From the NCBI GenBank assembly GCA_037013685.1, contig CM072908.1:4353001-4417000 (forward strand): a stretch of 64,000 nt of DNA. The letters are read 5' to 3'. The notes beneath the pieces were generated by a model. That model saw nothing but the letters and a program-made list of their open reading frames with translations. It did not search any database and was not told the origin of the DNA. The DNA is from Acridotheres tristis. Lineage: Eukaryota > Chordata > Aves > Passeriformes > Sturnidae. Positions 28,401 through 40,420 of the stretch are shown in pieces (positions within the stretch are counted from its first letter, which is position 1; each line of letters begins with the position of its first letter). Made by a program: the position numbers and the translations under genes.

Positions 28401-29724
28401 GGGACAGGCTGTTCTTGCTGACACAATTTATCTGGCCTTCAGCTTCTTCCTGCCACCTCTAGAGAAGTATCCAGGGAAGGGCAGGGGCAAGGAGCAGGTT
28501 GTGGGAATCCCTGCAGTGATGCTGCCTCAGGCACTGGCCCAGCTCCTTCCCTCAGCATGTGTCCTGTGTGGAAGGCATCACAGAGCAGAGCTCACTCTTG
28601 TCTTCCAGGAGCATCTGTGGACACTTGGCAGAGCTCTGTGTGCAGAGCAGCCCAGATAGGAGGGGATTGAGCCCAGGTCACTATCCTGAGTACACCCACA
28701 GTACATCATTATTTAAGGGACTAGGCAGCATTTCATGGTTGCATTTTAGTGGTCACATTTTGGGAAGCAGTGCTGACACATGATAGGCTCCAGAACTGAG
28801 TCCACACTTGGGAGAACCAGCATCCTGTGTTTAGGTAACACAATTCTTCCGTGTTGCTGAGGTGCTCTGAGGACTGCTCTGGGTGGTGCAGCTTTAGGGG
28901 TTGCAGTGCTCTGTGTCATGCTCAGTCTCTGCTGCAGCTCTAGAGGCCTTTCTGCTCTCTAGAAGATTGTTCTGTGTGCTAGAAGGCATCACAGTTTGAG
29001 AGGAAGCTTTTATACTTGGACTTGTTCATTTGCTTTACTTCATACAGCAGGTTCTAATTATACCCTTTGTACAACCTTAAATAATTCCTGCCTACATAGG
29101 GTTTATGGCCCTCCGAGTCATGTAGATACTTCTGTACTTTTACAATTTAATTCAAGGCCATTCCACTAACGGTAGAGGGAGGAAGAAGAAAAGTTGTCTG
29201 AGGATCTTATGCAAGCACTCATATTCTGAAGAGCAGAGTTAGGCCTAGTGAGACTGGTGCAACACTGGTAACACTAAAGTCTTCCATAGCTGATAAAAGT
29301 TTCCCAGCAGGACTAGGGACATTTCTGTGCAAATCCTTCTGATTTCTAAATATTGAAGTGTAATTATTTTAACAGCTTACAGTGACAGCACCTCTGAGCC
29401 ACAGACAGAACTTGCCTGCAGTTCGAGCGTGTACTTGGTTCAGAAATACTTTTAAAGCACTGCAGCCATCCTCTCCTCATGGATGGTTATAGTAGAATTT
29501 CATTTGAGATTCTCAGTGTTCATTGCAATATTGTAGAGCTGCTGTTCTGAATCTAAGGAATCCTCTGAATTCATATGGCAGTTTCTGCAGCTCTTTGTCC
29601 GGTTAAAATTTTGTCTGCTTTGTTTTGAACAGAGGATTTCTTCCACTGTTAACTGTGTGACTGTGGCCCCAGATACTTAAAGATCTTTGTTTTTCAGCAG
29701 AGTATAAATTGAAAGTGTAATTTT
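25500..29724. other. Intergenic sequence between PARK7 and ERRFI1
   Basis: No gene or RNA feature recognised. The ORFs are short and unsupported. Confidence 0.4.
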
Positions 29725-30020
29725 GTGTATGCCCCATCTTTGGAAATAGGAGGAATGGACTGGAAATGGCCTCAAGTGCACCAGGGAAGATCTAGATGAG
29801 ATAATAGGAATTTCTTTTTCACACAAAGGGTTGTAAAACATTGGAACAGACTTCCCAGGGACTGTGATGGAGTCGTTATCCCTAGAAGTGTTAAAAGAAA
29901 TGTGTGGATATGGCACTTGAGGACATGGTTAAATGGTGAATGTGGTGGTGGGTTAGCAGTTGGACTTGATCTTCATAAAGGTCTTTTCCAGCTTTAATGA
30001 TTCCATGATTCTGTGAATCC
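29725..30020 (+). mobile_element. CR1 LINE, 3' end fragment
   Basis: Plus-strand CR1 3' sequence: GGAATTTCTTTTTCACACAA, AACATTGGAACAGACTTCCC, then TTGGACTTGATCTTCATAAA and the tail TTTAATGATTCCATGATTCT. The terminal ATGATTC(T/C) octamer-like repeat is the diagnostic CR1 3' end. Confidence 0.9.
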
Positions 30021-33000
30021 ACAGGACATGCTCAGCTCTCCTTGTTCAGTCCTACAGGGCTGTGCCTCTCACTGGTGCAGGGTCCTGCTCTAGCTGACCA
30101 TCCCCAGTGCTGTTGATTTCTGTCTGCCATTGGGGAGAAGCTGCTGCTGTTGCTCCCTGACAGCCAGTCCCACTCTGTTTACTCCTGGAGAATATGGGAT
30201 TTGGTGCTGGGCAATACAGCATCATCTGCTGGCTCTAAACCTGGCAGCAAGGATAATTCCTGAACTGTAGTTTAGTTGGGATCACTTTGGTTCTTAAAGA
30301 CTCTGTTCAAGACTTTTGCTGCTAGAATTTAGGATTTAGGATTCTGTACTAGGAAGAGGCATCATTTTATTGAGGTTCTTACAGTTACAGCTCTTCTCTA
30401 AACTTGGTGTTTGGTTTTTCTGTGCTGTTAAGTTCCAATGAGTCAGGCTGTCATAATGATCTCTGTCATTTCAGAACCACTTTTTAAAGTTGCACACATT
30501 CTACTCTAAGTAGTGTCAACTCTGGGACCTGCTTACTTTTGTGCATTGAAGTATTTTCAAGTTTTATTGATTTCTCCTAAGAAACACACTGCTACTTCCA
30601 CATACATGCAGCTCTAGTCTCAGACTCCTACTTTCTTCCATATTATTTTGTATATGACGTGGAAAAAGCACTCTCACCCTGAAGTCACCAGCTAGGCAAG
30701 ATAGTGACTGGCAGATGGGCAGGAAGTTTGCTGCTACCTTATGTGGTGATGAGTCTGATCACTGATGGGCACAGCACTATCATTTGCATTTTTCACAGGA
30801 AATCTGCTCTTGGGTGGAGAATTGCAGTCTCTGAGAGAACTGGTAACAGATGATGCATTTATCTATGCTTTCTCATAACCACATCTGATACACTAGTGAG
30901 TTGTTCTTCCATGGTGTTTTGCAAAGGATACTTTACCTTCCTTTCAGTCATGTAGAAGGTGGAATGCTTGTACTAGGAAATCAGTAAATGATGAAGCTGT
31001 AAGCTCCTGGATGGGCTCATGGAACACAGACTTTGCTGGCAACTTTCAGATAAATCCCCTGCATCAATTTTTTTTTCCTCTCTCCTATTTGGAAAACTAC
31101 AGAGCATTAGCAACTTTAATAATAATTTCAAAAAGAAAGAAAGGGCACTTAGGGTGACATTCCCTGGCTGGTGCCCAGTGATGGTTCTGTTCCAGTCACC
31201 CATAAAAGAGGAGAACAGATGAAGCTTTCCCTCCCCTGCCCTCCCCTCCCCTGCTCTCCCCTCCCCTGTTCTTGCTCTCCACAGGCATTTCCATAGGTCA
31301 TGAAGAGGAGTTGGAGGCTTTGGCCTCTCTAGCTTTGGGTCCTGGCCACTTGTGCCTGACTTTGCACAGAACCTTTTGGGGGAATATTCAGGCTCATGAA
31401 ATCCTCCAGGGCTGCAGCCAGCGAGCCTGCCTGCCTCCTGTTGTGCTGCTGAAAAAAGCCAGGGCTCTGCAGTTGTGTTGCATTGGTTGCTCCCTTGCAG
31501 GTGACTGGCCCAACATAAAGCTCAGGTGTTAAATTGTGAACAGAACTGCTTGTAAAACAGCTGCCTTACTCATCGTGCTGCTCCAGGGCATGCAATAGCA
31601 TCCTGTCTTATCGTGGAGACTGCTTTTGATCAAGTTGGTCCAATTAAGCTCAGATGACAGGAGAAGTGTGGCCTGCGAGAGGCAGCATGTCCAGAGCACC
31701 CTGCAGTGGCCTGTGAGGTGTCAGCAGCCCGAGAGGCTGAGCAATCTCCAGCTCTCCTGTGCTGTGTTGTGTCACCTCCAGCTCAGGTTGGACTGCTGGC
31801 CATGCCTGCTGTCTCTGTCTTAGTGGAGAGGTCTGCTCCTCCAGCGGAAATAGTCCCTGTGGAGTGATGGGGTCCTTGGCTATTCCCATGAACAATTATT
31901 GCATCCAGCACTGGCCATGATATGATTGACTGTGGAAGAAAATGTTCTCACATGGCTCCTCACCCTTAACAGTATGTATTTTTAGTCAGCTTTTAACAAA
32001 ACACTAGCACTAACCATTTAACTTGAATTCAGGAACTAACCAGTTCATCCTTCCTTCAGGCTAGCCCTTCTTTAGAGCCCCATGGCAGTTCTCCCTCAGC
32101 CTCTGTGTAAGGTAGGAGTTCACTGACACTCACCTTGCTGGCATCCATTTTTAAAAGTGTCTCAGATGGGGCTGTCTGTCCCCATGGCTTTTAAGCAATT
32201 ACTTTGGTTCATTGGGTTTTCTCACCATGATGAGAAGTTACTCTGAAAAGACAACCCTCCCTTCCACTAGCAATTGAATCCCATGAGCAATAGAATGTGT
32301 CAGGGTGTGTAATTTCACCTCTGCCCTGTGTTGTTGGAGGCCTCTGCACTGCCACGTGCCTATTGCTGTGCTGGTGCTGCATCACAGCAGCCCAGTCCCA
32401 ATTCCAGTTGCTTAAGCTGTAAGTGCTGGGCTGTGCAACTGGGATGCAGGAAAACTTTTCCTGAATAACTTATCAACATGACGTGGGATCAGTGAAGTCA
32501 CCAAGTGCAACCTAATATGGTTCTTTCCTCCTGACCTTGCTTAACAGCCAGTAGATGACAATACAGGGATTGCAAGGCAATGAGTAACTTGTCAGAGGCC
32601 CATTTGCTGTTCACTGGTGTCTCCTTTGCACCTTTCCATGGAGCAGCTGGACTCAACATGGCATGAGCTGATGTGGTCCTTTGTGTGAACTTCCTTGAAG
32701 CTGGTAAGTTCCTGGAGAGCCTCATACCCCGGCACTGCAAAGTTTATAGGGCTGGTTGTGTGTTCCAGTTGCCTTCCATAGTCCTGACCCTGTCCTGGAA
32801 GTGGTTGTGAAAATAATAAATACATTGACAAAGGTGAAATAAATATTATAGGAGCATGTATTTTTGTCACCTGGGCAGGTGGTGGGCAGGGGAAGCTTTT
32901 CTGTGTCAGGCCTGACGACCCCATGCTTGATCCAGAGACTTTGTGCATGGAGGGCCTCTTAATATGTTATCATAATAGCTCGATGTGATTAATAATTAGC

Positions 33001-36000
33001 ATCCTTAAGCAGAGTCAGAGTGGGTATGGTGGGATAATCTGGCATGGTTTTCTTTCTGGTGTTTCATGGCAGTGTATTTGCACTTTTCTTCCTTCGTGGC
33101 TTTCATATGTTAATAATTTGTGGATGACAGTTTTAATCTTCAGAAAGAAGAACCTCTTCCTCTGAATCACTTTGTAAGGAAATGAATAGCAGTCATGGTT
33201 CCCATGTTTCAGTGGCATGCCACTTAAAATTTGGAATACCTAACACCTTTTCCAAAATTAACCACAACTGGGATCAAGGTGCACACCAATATATAAATAA
33301 TATAGCAACAGTCTATGAGCAATCACGGGTGTGGCTTCCATTTATGATTCAGAAAAAATAATGAGCTCTGTGGATGAAAATAGGCATTTGGGTGGGGATT
33401 ATGCAATGCCTGAATTACGATGCAGGATGGGTGGGGGTAACACCTCTTTCAGTTTACAAATGCTAATCACAAGCTCAGCAGCCAGAAATTTCTGCAGTGC
33501 TATTTAACGAATATTAATAAGTATAATTAAACGTTGTGTGCTAGATTTTCAGTGCCAGGAAGCTGTGTGAAAGAGAACATTCGCTGTATGTTTTCAGTTT
33601 TAAATGAATACAAACTGTTCTGAAAAGCAGCTGACAGGAAATGGAAAGATTAGCCTACTTTAAAAACAAAAGTTTACCCAGGAACATTGAGTACACCCAA
33701 AGAAAATCAATAGGTTACCTAACTGAAGAGTGCCTGCAAGCAGATAAAATTAGGGTTTACCTTCATCTCCAATTTCCTTCTTGACATAATCCAGAGAGTA
33801 TATATTTAACATACAGCTTGTAATATTAAAAGTGTTTATAAGGGCCATAGTCTGTAATCATGAATTTGAAGGCTGGGATTTCCACAATGACTGATCTGGC
33901 CATCATCTTAACCCTGAATTCTTTACAAACTTGGTTTGAACACCATCAGCAACTATACTGTAGTAACATCCCTTGAAAAATTGGTGTCTTAGTCCTGGAC
34001 TAGAAGGATGCTTTCCTTTATCATCTCAAACTTAACACTTCACTCAGACTTTAAAAACAAAACCAAGACTGCAGCAGGAGCAAATGAGATGTTGTTGAGT
34101 GCTCTTCTGCAGTTTCAGGATGGTAGTAATTGTTCCTGCTGCAGTCTGGGAGTGAATGGAAAACTCTTAATGACAGCAACAACAATCAGTACATTTAAAT
34201 GACTGCAGGTTTTAATTATGTTGTCAATCAGCATACTTCCGAATCAGGTTTACTTTCTGGTTTATCTCTTGTGATGCAAAAGAAGCTGATGATCACCTAC
34301 AGCTCTGTGTTATTTACTGACTTTATCTGTTTAACAGCAAGTTAATATGGTGAAGTTAAGCTAATGGGTTTTTCAAGTCACCTAGTACTAACACAGCGTC
34401 TTCTTTTCAGGAAAAGGTATACTGAGAGAAACATCCTTTCCTTTAGTTACCAGCCAGACTCAGCTTCTCTGGGTTGATTTGTCAGTCAAACTCACCAAGT
34501 AAAGGGTGTTCTGCAAACAGCAGAGCAGCCAAGCAGCACCAGGCAACACCAACCTTTGCCCAGGGTGAATATGACAGATGTTTTTTGCTGTCAGTCATTA
34601 CTCATTGTGCTTTTGCTTGTGCTATCAACGGTTTTGAGCCTAGGGGAGAGGTCACCCAGCACCCTCCTCCCATTCTCACCACCTTTGCTGCCAGGCACAT
34701 CTCAGTGATCCTGCGTTCACCGTAGGTCTGTGCTGGAGGGAAACAAACCCTCTGGAGTTTGTTGTGGTACAGCCCCTTTGTCCCAGCACAGCTGCTGCCT
34801 CCAAGGACACCAAGGAATCCTCATTGAGGTGGCTGGGTGGTCACAACAGGGCTCCTGAGGACAAAAGAACAGTGCTGAGGGCAGGGGAGCAGTCTGGGGA
34901 ACTTGCTCCTTGAATCAGGAGGCTGTGAGCAGCGTTGCCTTTCCACACACGCACATCTTTCTTCCCTGCTTTAGCACAAATTCCTGGACTCCCCAAACTT
35001 CAGTTTATCAAGCTGTAACTGCTTTGAAGTGTGATTATTCCAGTCAAATCTAGCTCTCAGAGGCAAGCTGTCAAGCCTTGCCCAAGTGAGTCCAAACTCT
35101 AAATATTCAAACATGTGATCAGGCTGTTGCAAAAGCATGTTGTGTCCTGACAAGTCTTATCATGTGCCAGGGGATGAGCAGAGAAATGTCTTCTGGCCAG
35201 AACTTGCAAAGCTTCCCCCACAGCGCTACAGCCTTAATTACTCACTTGGAAAATGAAATACAGTTTTTGGATCATGCAGACTGTTTCCCAAAGCACAGGA
35301 ATTTGGTGTCTAAGAATATATGCAAGGCTTCCACCTGCTTTTGTCAGGTGGAACTTCTGAAATGTTAACTTGTTAACATCGTGCTGTAATTCAGCTGACA
35401 CACAGCTCATAATAGGAAAGCTAACATCACTACAGTGACTTTTTTTTTAATACTCAGGACTAAGTAGCCAGTACCAATACCCTCAGCAAAGGAGTATGCA
35501 GGTTTTTTTCCCGAGGAGAAAAACACATGGAGGTTAGGTTAAGTCTTAAATGTTTTAGGAATTTCAGAAAAGGTTATGTAAGACCATTCAAAAGCACAAG
35601 TTCTATAATGGTTTTAAGTTTTTCAGCACTGTAAATGTGATAATAGCTTGTATGCAGAAACAGCTCAGGTAAAAAACCTGCTGCTATATTAGCCGGTTTT
35701 TTTGGGCACCTCTGCTGCTGACAGAAGTGAAAATATGTGCTGGAAGGCAGGGCTGGAGGTACTGTAACAAATACCCTATTTTATACCAGATATATTTAAG
35801 CTAAAAATGTGGAATATCAGGAATGGAGTGAGACCTGAGGCAAAAGCTGGGAGAGATTTGTAGGGAATTTACTTGGGCTTAGATGGAGTTCTATTACAGT
35901 GACAACTACTGAGTCTGTGCCAGCTCTAACAGTCAGCAAGGGAAGAGCTGCAGTTTGCCAGTGTCAATCTGTTTGCTGCAGCAGTGATGGTGTACTGCGA

Positions 36001-36924
36001 GTTTACATTATTTGGGGCTCCTAGAGTTCAGCCTTCCCCTTAAATACGAGCAGTTTTAAGGATAGATTTTACTTCTTCATCTTAGAAAATTCCAGGGGGT
36101 GGAGGGAAAGCAGAGCTTTCAGTAGGCTGAATATGAGGTGACAGCCTTGCACAGGATTAGGTAACTTGTTTATGTTTTGAAGCTGATCTGCATGGGCTCT
36201 TAGTGCCATGGCACAGCAGTAGGTGTTTAAACACCTTCCTACATGAATCTTAGCAATCCTCCACGGTATAAGAGCCAAGGGATTGGGCATTACTGAAAAA
36301 CTATCTCTGACATTTCTCACATCCAGTACAATTCCAAGGATGGTACCCAGTTTTATTCTGAAATAAGCCCACTGTCAGACCACACTGCCAGATCAAGCCA
36401 GGTATTTGCCTGCATACACAGCCAGAGGATCAAAGTTGTGTGATGCTTTCTATCTTCAGTAACCTTATCCAAGGCTTGCATACTATGCTGAAACACACTT
36501 GCTTTGTAATAAGTATTCACAATTTCTATCCCCTCTAAACCATGCTTTTTTTTAACCAAGTGAGAAATTGAAGACAGGAACATTACTGCCCTCTCCTTTC
36601 TGTACAGTGGTGGCTAACATGCTATAGATGACTAGAAAAAACCAAAATCATTAATAATGTTAGGCCAGATAACTTAATCTTACAGGATGTTTTATTGTCA
36701 GCACAAAACTATAGATCCCATGCTACGAGGTAGTAGGGTGGAATTAAAATTAGTGGTGTGTAATGTGAGTTATTGAACACTTCTGCAGAAATCTTAACTT
36801 GAATTAAATGCAAGCTGAATTCAACATCTGTTGCACATTTAACATTATTAACTTTGAACTTTCCAGTAAATACAGAAGTAAAATGCAATTGTGTGCACTA
36901 TTCAATAAAGCAAAAACCAAAATG
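30021..36924. other. Intergenic sequence 3' of ERRFI1
   Basis: No coding gene recognised. It contains a C-rich pyrimidine repeat at about 31228-31269 (CCCTCCCCTG units). An AT-rich, TAAT-rich stretch at about 33225-33590 looks like regulatory sequence. The longest ORF (32592-32948, minus, 118 codons) has no motif. Confidence 0.45.
31228..31269. repeat. (CCCTCCCCTG)-type pyrimidine repeat
   Basis: Short simple repeat of CCCTCCCC and CTG/CTCTCC units, homopyrimidine on the plus strand and therefore G-rich on the minus strand. Confidence 0.7.
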
Positions 36925-38263
36925 TATCATAAATATTTTATAACTTTATTAAACTCAAGACATGACAATATTCAAAATACAAAGTGAATTATTTTTATTC
37001 AATACTGTACACAATGCAGAAATATCAGTGCATTTCTATAGCATGTATTTCACCTTCATTTAGTTTGTACTAAAACAAATAAAAAGTAAGCTTTAAAATA
37101 GCTCAAACATCTCATTCAGCAGTTTAAACTGTAAACACCTTGTTTACTTCTGTTAGGAGGAACACATTCATCTTCTGTACCCCTGCTAATGAGCACCCTT
37201 CTCTTGTGCTTATCTGTAAGAGGATAAATGTAACCAAACTGAGCACAAGAAACTGCTAAGGTGACACCTCAGTGAACTTCAGTGAATGGCTGAGGCACAG
37301 TGAGGAAAAATGAAACAGCAAGAAGCAGCATCTGAAGCAGCAAGAGATGGGACTGACACTGTTCATAAATGGAATCATGTTTTTTTCCTCATACCATCCT
37401 CCTCCTCCTCCCCTAAAATACTGAACAGAAACCAGAACACAAGACCAGCTTGTGCTGTGTTTCTGTATTTAATACAGTCATAATTTCAGACTCTAGGTGA
37501 GCACATGGTTGTTACTGCCTACCTAATAGCAACCCTGTGGCTGCTCAGGACACATTCACACATTTCTAGGATCCAGCAGGAAAAGAGCAGCAGCAGAGGC
37601 TTAGCAATAGCTGGTCCAAGTCTCTTCTAGGAAAAACTGCAAAATTGAGCCAAATGTGTCTAGCAACTGAATTCACAAAATCTAACTCACTTTAAAAGTC
37701 TACTAGCATCAAATTAATTTGTAAGATAGATTAGTCTTTCAAAATGCACTTCCAATATGCCTGCCAAGTCTTGAAGTGGGTATCAGATCTCACATTTACC
37801 TTCTTATCAGACATATCCTAGTGAAACAGGACAGTCTGTTCTCAGTACAATTACTGTGTAAAAGAAATTTTGGGAAAATAACTGATACAAAAACCGTACT
37901 ACATTACTTGGTCTGTTGTCTGCTTTATAAGTGACTCTTAAGTAAAGACTGATTTTTAAATTTTTTTTAATAATGTTGACTACCAAACATGTTCATCTAG
38001 GTAGCATACAACTGGCCAACTGTGACTACTATCCCTCCATGTTTCTGTGGAATCTTTGTAGGTTTTCAGCTTACATACCAAGACAAAAAAAGTCTTAAGA
38101 AACATATCAAATATATGCAGCATAAGAGGACTTTACCATCCACTTCTCAGTTCTCAGAGGACAAACTGCTCCTACTTCATTGTCTGTGAACCATAAGAAC
38201 TTTGTAACATTATAAAGTTCAGCTCCATCCCCAACAACTGAGCTGAGCCTGTGCTCCCAGACA
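36925..38263 (-). other. ERRFI1: ERRFI1 3' UTR
   Basis: About 1.3 kb, AT-rich, 3' of the ERRFI1 stop. Minus-strand AATAAA hexamers (TTTATT on the plus strand) are at 36945-36950 and 36994-36999; the more distal one puts cleavage near 36925. Several ATTTA-type AU-rich motifs on the minus strand would suit the short-lived, immediate-early mRNA known for this gene. Confidence 0.65.
36945..36950 (-). terminator. ERRFI1: ERRFI1 polyadenylation signal
   Basis: AATAAA on the minus strand, followed after about 20 nt by the expected cleavage region. An alternative identical hexamer lies 49 bp upstream (36994-36999). Confidence 0.6.
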
Positions 38264-39459
38264 CTAAGGGGAAACCACATAGGACAGGTGTTTTCGTTTC
38301 AGGGGACCACCGATGTCCATTCTGGGTTTTGAGTCCAGTTTTATTGGGGCTGAGGTGGCTGTGCAGTCACCAGACCAGGACTGAACCTCAGTGTTAGAAC
38401 TCCTCTCCTCTGCTTCTCTGAAGAATTTCTCATACTTGTCCAAATAGGGAGGTCTCTCTGGTAGCAGATAGTAGTGCGTTGAACTGGCCTTCTTACCATT
38501 TTCAATAATTGGAAGAATGCAGGGGACCCTGTTGGAAGATCCTTCACTATTTTGTCTTTGTAGAGCTTTGCTGCTGACATACTTAGGATCAGGTGCAAAG
38601 CTCTGGGTGGGGGGCATGACCCCGTTGAGGTATGATGGGAGGCTTTTGGGACTGGGGGTGCGGGAATTGCTTCGTGACAAAGGTTCTCGGGGGGGCACTT
38701 TGGGAGGCCGGTCCTCGTCGCTGTACGCACTGGAAGCCACTTCTGCTGACCACCTTCTGTAGTCTGGTTTGAGAGCCCGTGGGGGAATGGGCACCCTTGG
38801 TGGGATCTCTGGTTTATCTTCATCAGAAGTTGGAGATGACCTGTTTAAGTGTCCAGTTAATCTTACTATGGGTTTATTGAGAGATCCAGCTGGCCCAGAA
38901 TGGGACCTTCGCAGGCGTCGGTGCAGCTGCTGTGGAGGAGGATAAATACTGGATATGTACACATTCAGGCTTTGTGAAGGGTTGGCATCTTCTGGTTTTG
39001 GTCCTGTGGGAGTATCGAAATACGCATAGTTGATTTGTCCACAGCCCCTGAAGCTCCGACGGCTTGGAGCACTGGATTTAAAAGAAGGAAGTTCATAATC
39101 TTCTAACAAAAAGTCAGTATCTGAGCTAGTGAGGAATTCTACCTCTTTGTCAACCTCATCTGGAGTAAAGTCTTCAGATATAGGCAGAGGGGGCAGTGGC
39201 CTGCAGCTGCGATCACTAGAAGATGCAGACAGAAATGGAATTGGTCCATTTTTCATTGGCATGTGAGGAGGTGTTTCTTCAGAAACACAGCCCATGGTTA
39301 ATGACAGTTTACTAAAGCCAGGAACGAGATGGTCGTCGTACCTTGAAATTGGCCGTTCATTTTTGGGACTTACAGGAGGTGGACTGGGTTTCTGAGATGG
39401 GACTTGGATGCAACTTCCAGCAATGTGGTCATTCATGGAAGCCTGGGTGGAAGAGTGCC
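38264..39459 (-). CDS. ERRFI1: ERRFI1 exon 4, large terminal coding exon
   Basis: Acceptor CTTTTTAG precedes 39459. 1196 coding nt hold residues 67-464, i.e. all the proline-rich, 14-3-3 and EGFR-binding elements, with the stop complement at 38264-38266. Confidence 0.95.
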
Positions 39460-40361
39460 CTAAAAAGGTGAGAAATTCTTAGAGACACTTTTCTAACATT
39501 CCAGCACATGACTCTGCCACTGCATATTCAATTCCTTCTAATGCAACAGTAAGTAATGTCTGTTTAATGTCTCCAGGTAGTGAAATGCAGTTATTGCAGA
39601 TCTCATCTGGTCATGGATTTATGCATTTAAGATAGTAGCAGATTATCTTACTGTTCTAGACCAGTGCTCCAATTAAATGAGATAGTTCAAGAGATCCCAA
39701 GCATAAACAAGAGAGCTACAAAGATCCCAGCATAAGACTACAACAGAACAAGTGCTTTTTTTACCATATATTTTTTCCTTCAAAAGTGTAACGGCAGCTT
39801 AGAGGCCTCCTATGTACCAGGCGAATGGGAGGGGGGTGTGTGTGTGTTTTTGTTTAACTCGAGCATGTTCTTCAGAAGGGTTTGGAGCTGAACAGGAGCA
39901 CTTTGCTGAGCTGCCAGCAGGGGGCAGCGCGGCCCAGCCGGGAGGGCGTTGGTGCCAGCGAGGCCCGCGGGGTTTTTCCCGAGACAAATCCCTGACACTT
40001 CCTAACACGTCTGTGTCAGACTTTGTACTTACCAATGGATGGCAAATGTTGCTCGCTTGATGGGTTTAAATTATACGTCACTGCTATAGGGTCCACATTA
40101 AAGAAAGCACTAAAAAAAAAAAAAAAAAGGAAAAAAAACCTTCACTGTAAATGAACCATAGGTGTGTACTGGCACAAGTATTCATAACATTCATTTCATA
40201 GATTTGAAGATGCAATAGATAAATTGTAGCCTCACTCACTTTTCAAATCCACTATGGGTACCCCAGCAGGTTTTCAGACTGCCCATGCCTTGACTGGTGT
40301 GAAGAAATCCGGTTTTTAAGGGGACTCTCATCTCCTGAGCAGCAACTCCTGCAGTTGACAT
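38264..40361 (-). CDS. ERRFI1: ERBB receptor feedback inhibitor 1 (MIG6/RALT)
   Basis: A cytoplasmic feedback inhibitor that binds active EGFR-family kinases and blocks the activating dimer. Coding parts are 40240-40361, 40033-40109 and 38264-39459, 1395 nt or 464 residues plus stop (human 462). The N-terminus [10 protein letters not shown] to KTGFLH matches the CRIB-like start. [10 protein letters not shown] and PPRVPIPPR are proline-rich SH3-type motifs. [18 protein letters not shown] is a conserved block. [12 protein letters not shown] is the 14-3-3-type site. From DYRRWSAEV through [20 protein letters not shown] lies the EGFR-binding segment, followed by the Tyr-Tyr pair (396-397, human 394-395) and [15 protein letters not shown]. 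The C-terminus [11 protein letters not shown] is invariant. The middle region after [12 protein letters not shown] diverges from mammals. Identification is firm. Confidence 0.97.
39460..40032 (-). other. ERRFI1 intron 3
   Basis: 573-bp intron containing a CTCF-like motif at 39914-39928 and a short GT-rich stretch at about 39832-39850. The rest is unremarkable. Confidence 0.6.
39914..39928 (+). promoter_or_regulatory. CTCF-like motif in ERRFI1 intron 3
   Basis: CCAGCAGGGGGCAGC fits the CTCF core consensus at every position. It is in a local GC-rich patch. Motif match only; occupancy is unknown. Confidence 0.6.
40033..40109 (-). CDS. ERRFI1: ERRFI1 exon 3
   Basis: 77 nt, entering in phase 2 and ending in phase 1. 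The acceptor is a run of 17 T then AG (an A-run on the plus strand, 40112-40128); the donor is GTAAGTAC. It encodes [20 protein letters not shown], matching the human NFLNIDPITMAYSLNSS segment. Confidence 0.93.
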
Positions 40362-40420
40362 TGTGCAGTGTTCTCTGAGGATGTCTCACAAGCCTTGATA
40401 TTCAGGACTTGGCAGGTTTC
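40240..40420 (-). CDS. ERRFI1: ERRFI1 exon 2 with start codon
   Basis: The start ATG is the complement of 40359-40361; 40 codons plus two bases run to donor GTGAGTGAG at 40239. The best acceptor is AACTGCAG, placing the exon start at about 40420, so 40362-40420 is 5' UTR; another AG (CATCCTCAG, near 40375) is possible. Confidence 0.9.

Noticed and set aside
32592..32948. Minus ORF of 118 codons
   Set aside because: No domain, no splice partner, no poly(A) signal; within chance expectation.
38341..38823. Minus ORF of 160 codons in another frame over ERRFI1
   Set aside because: It is an alternative frame of the ERRFI1 terminal exon, whose own frame matches the family throughout.
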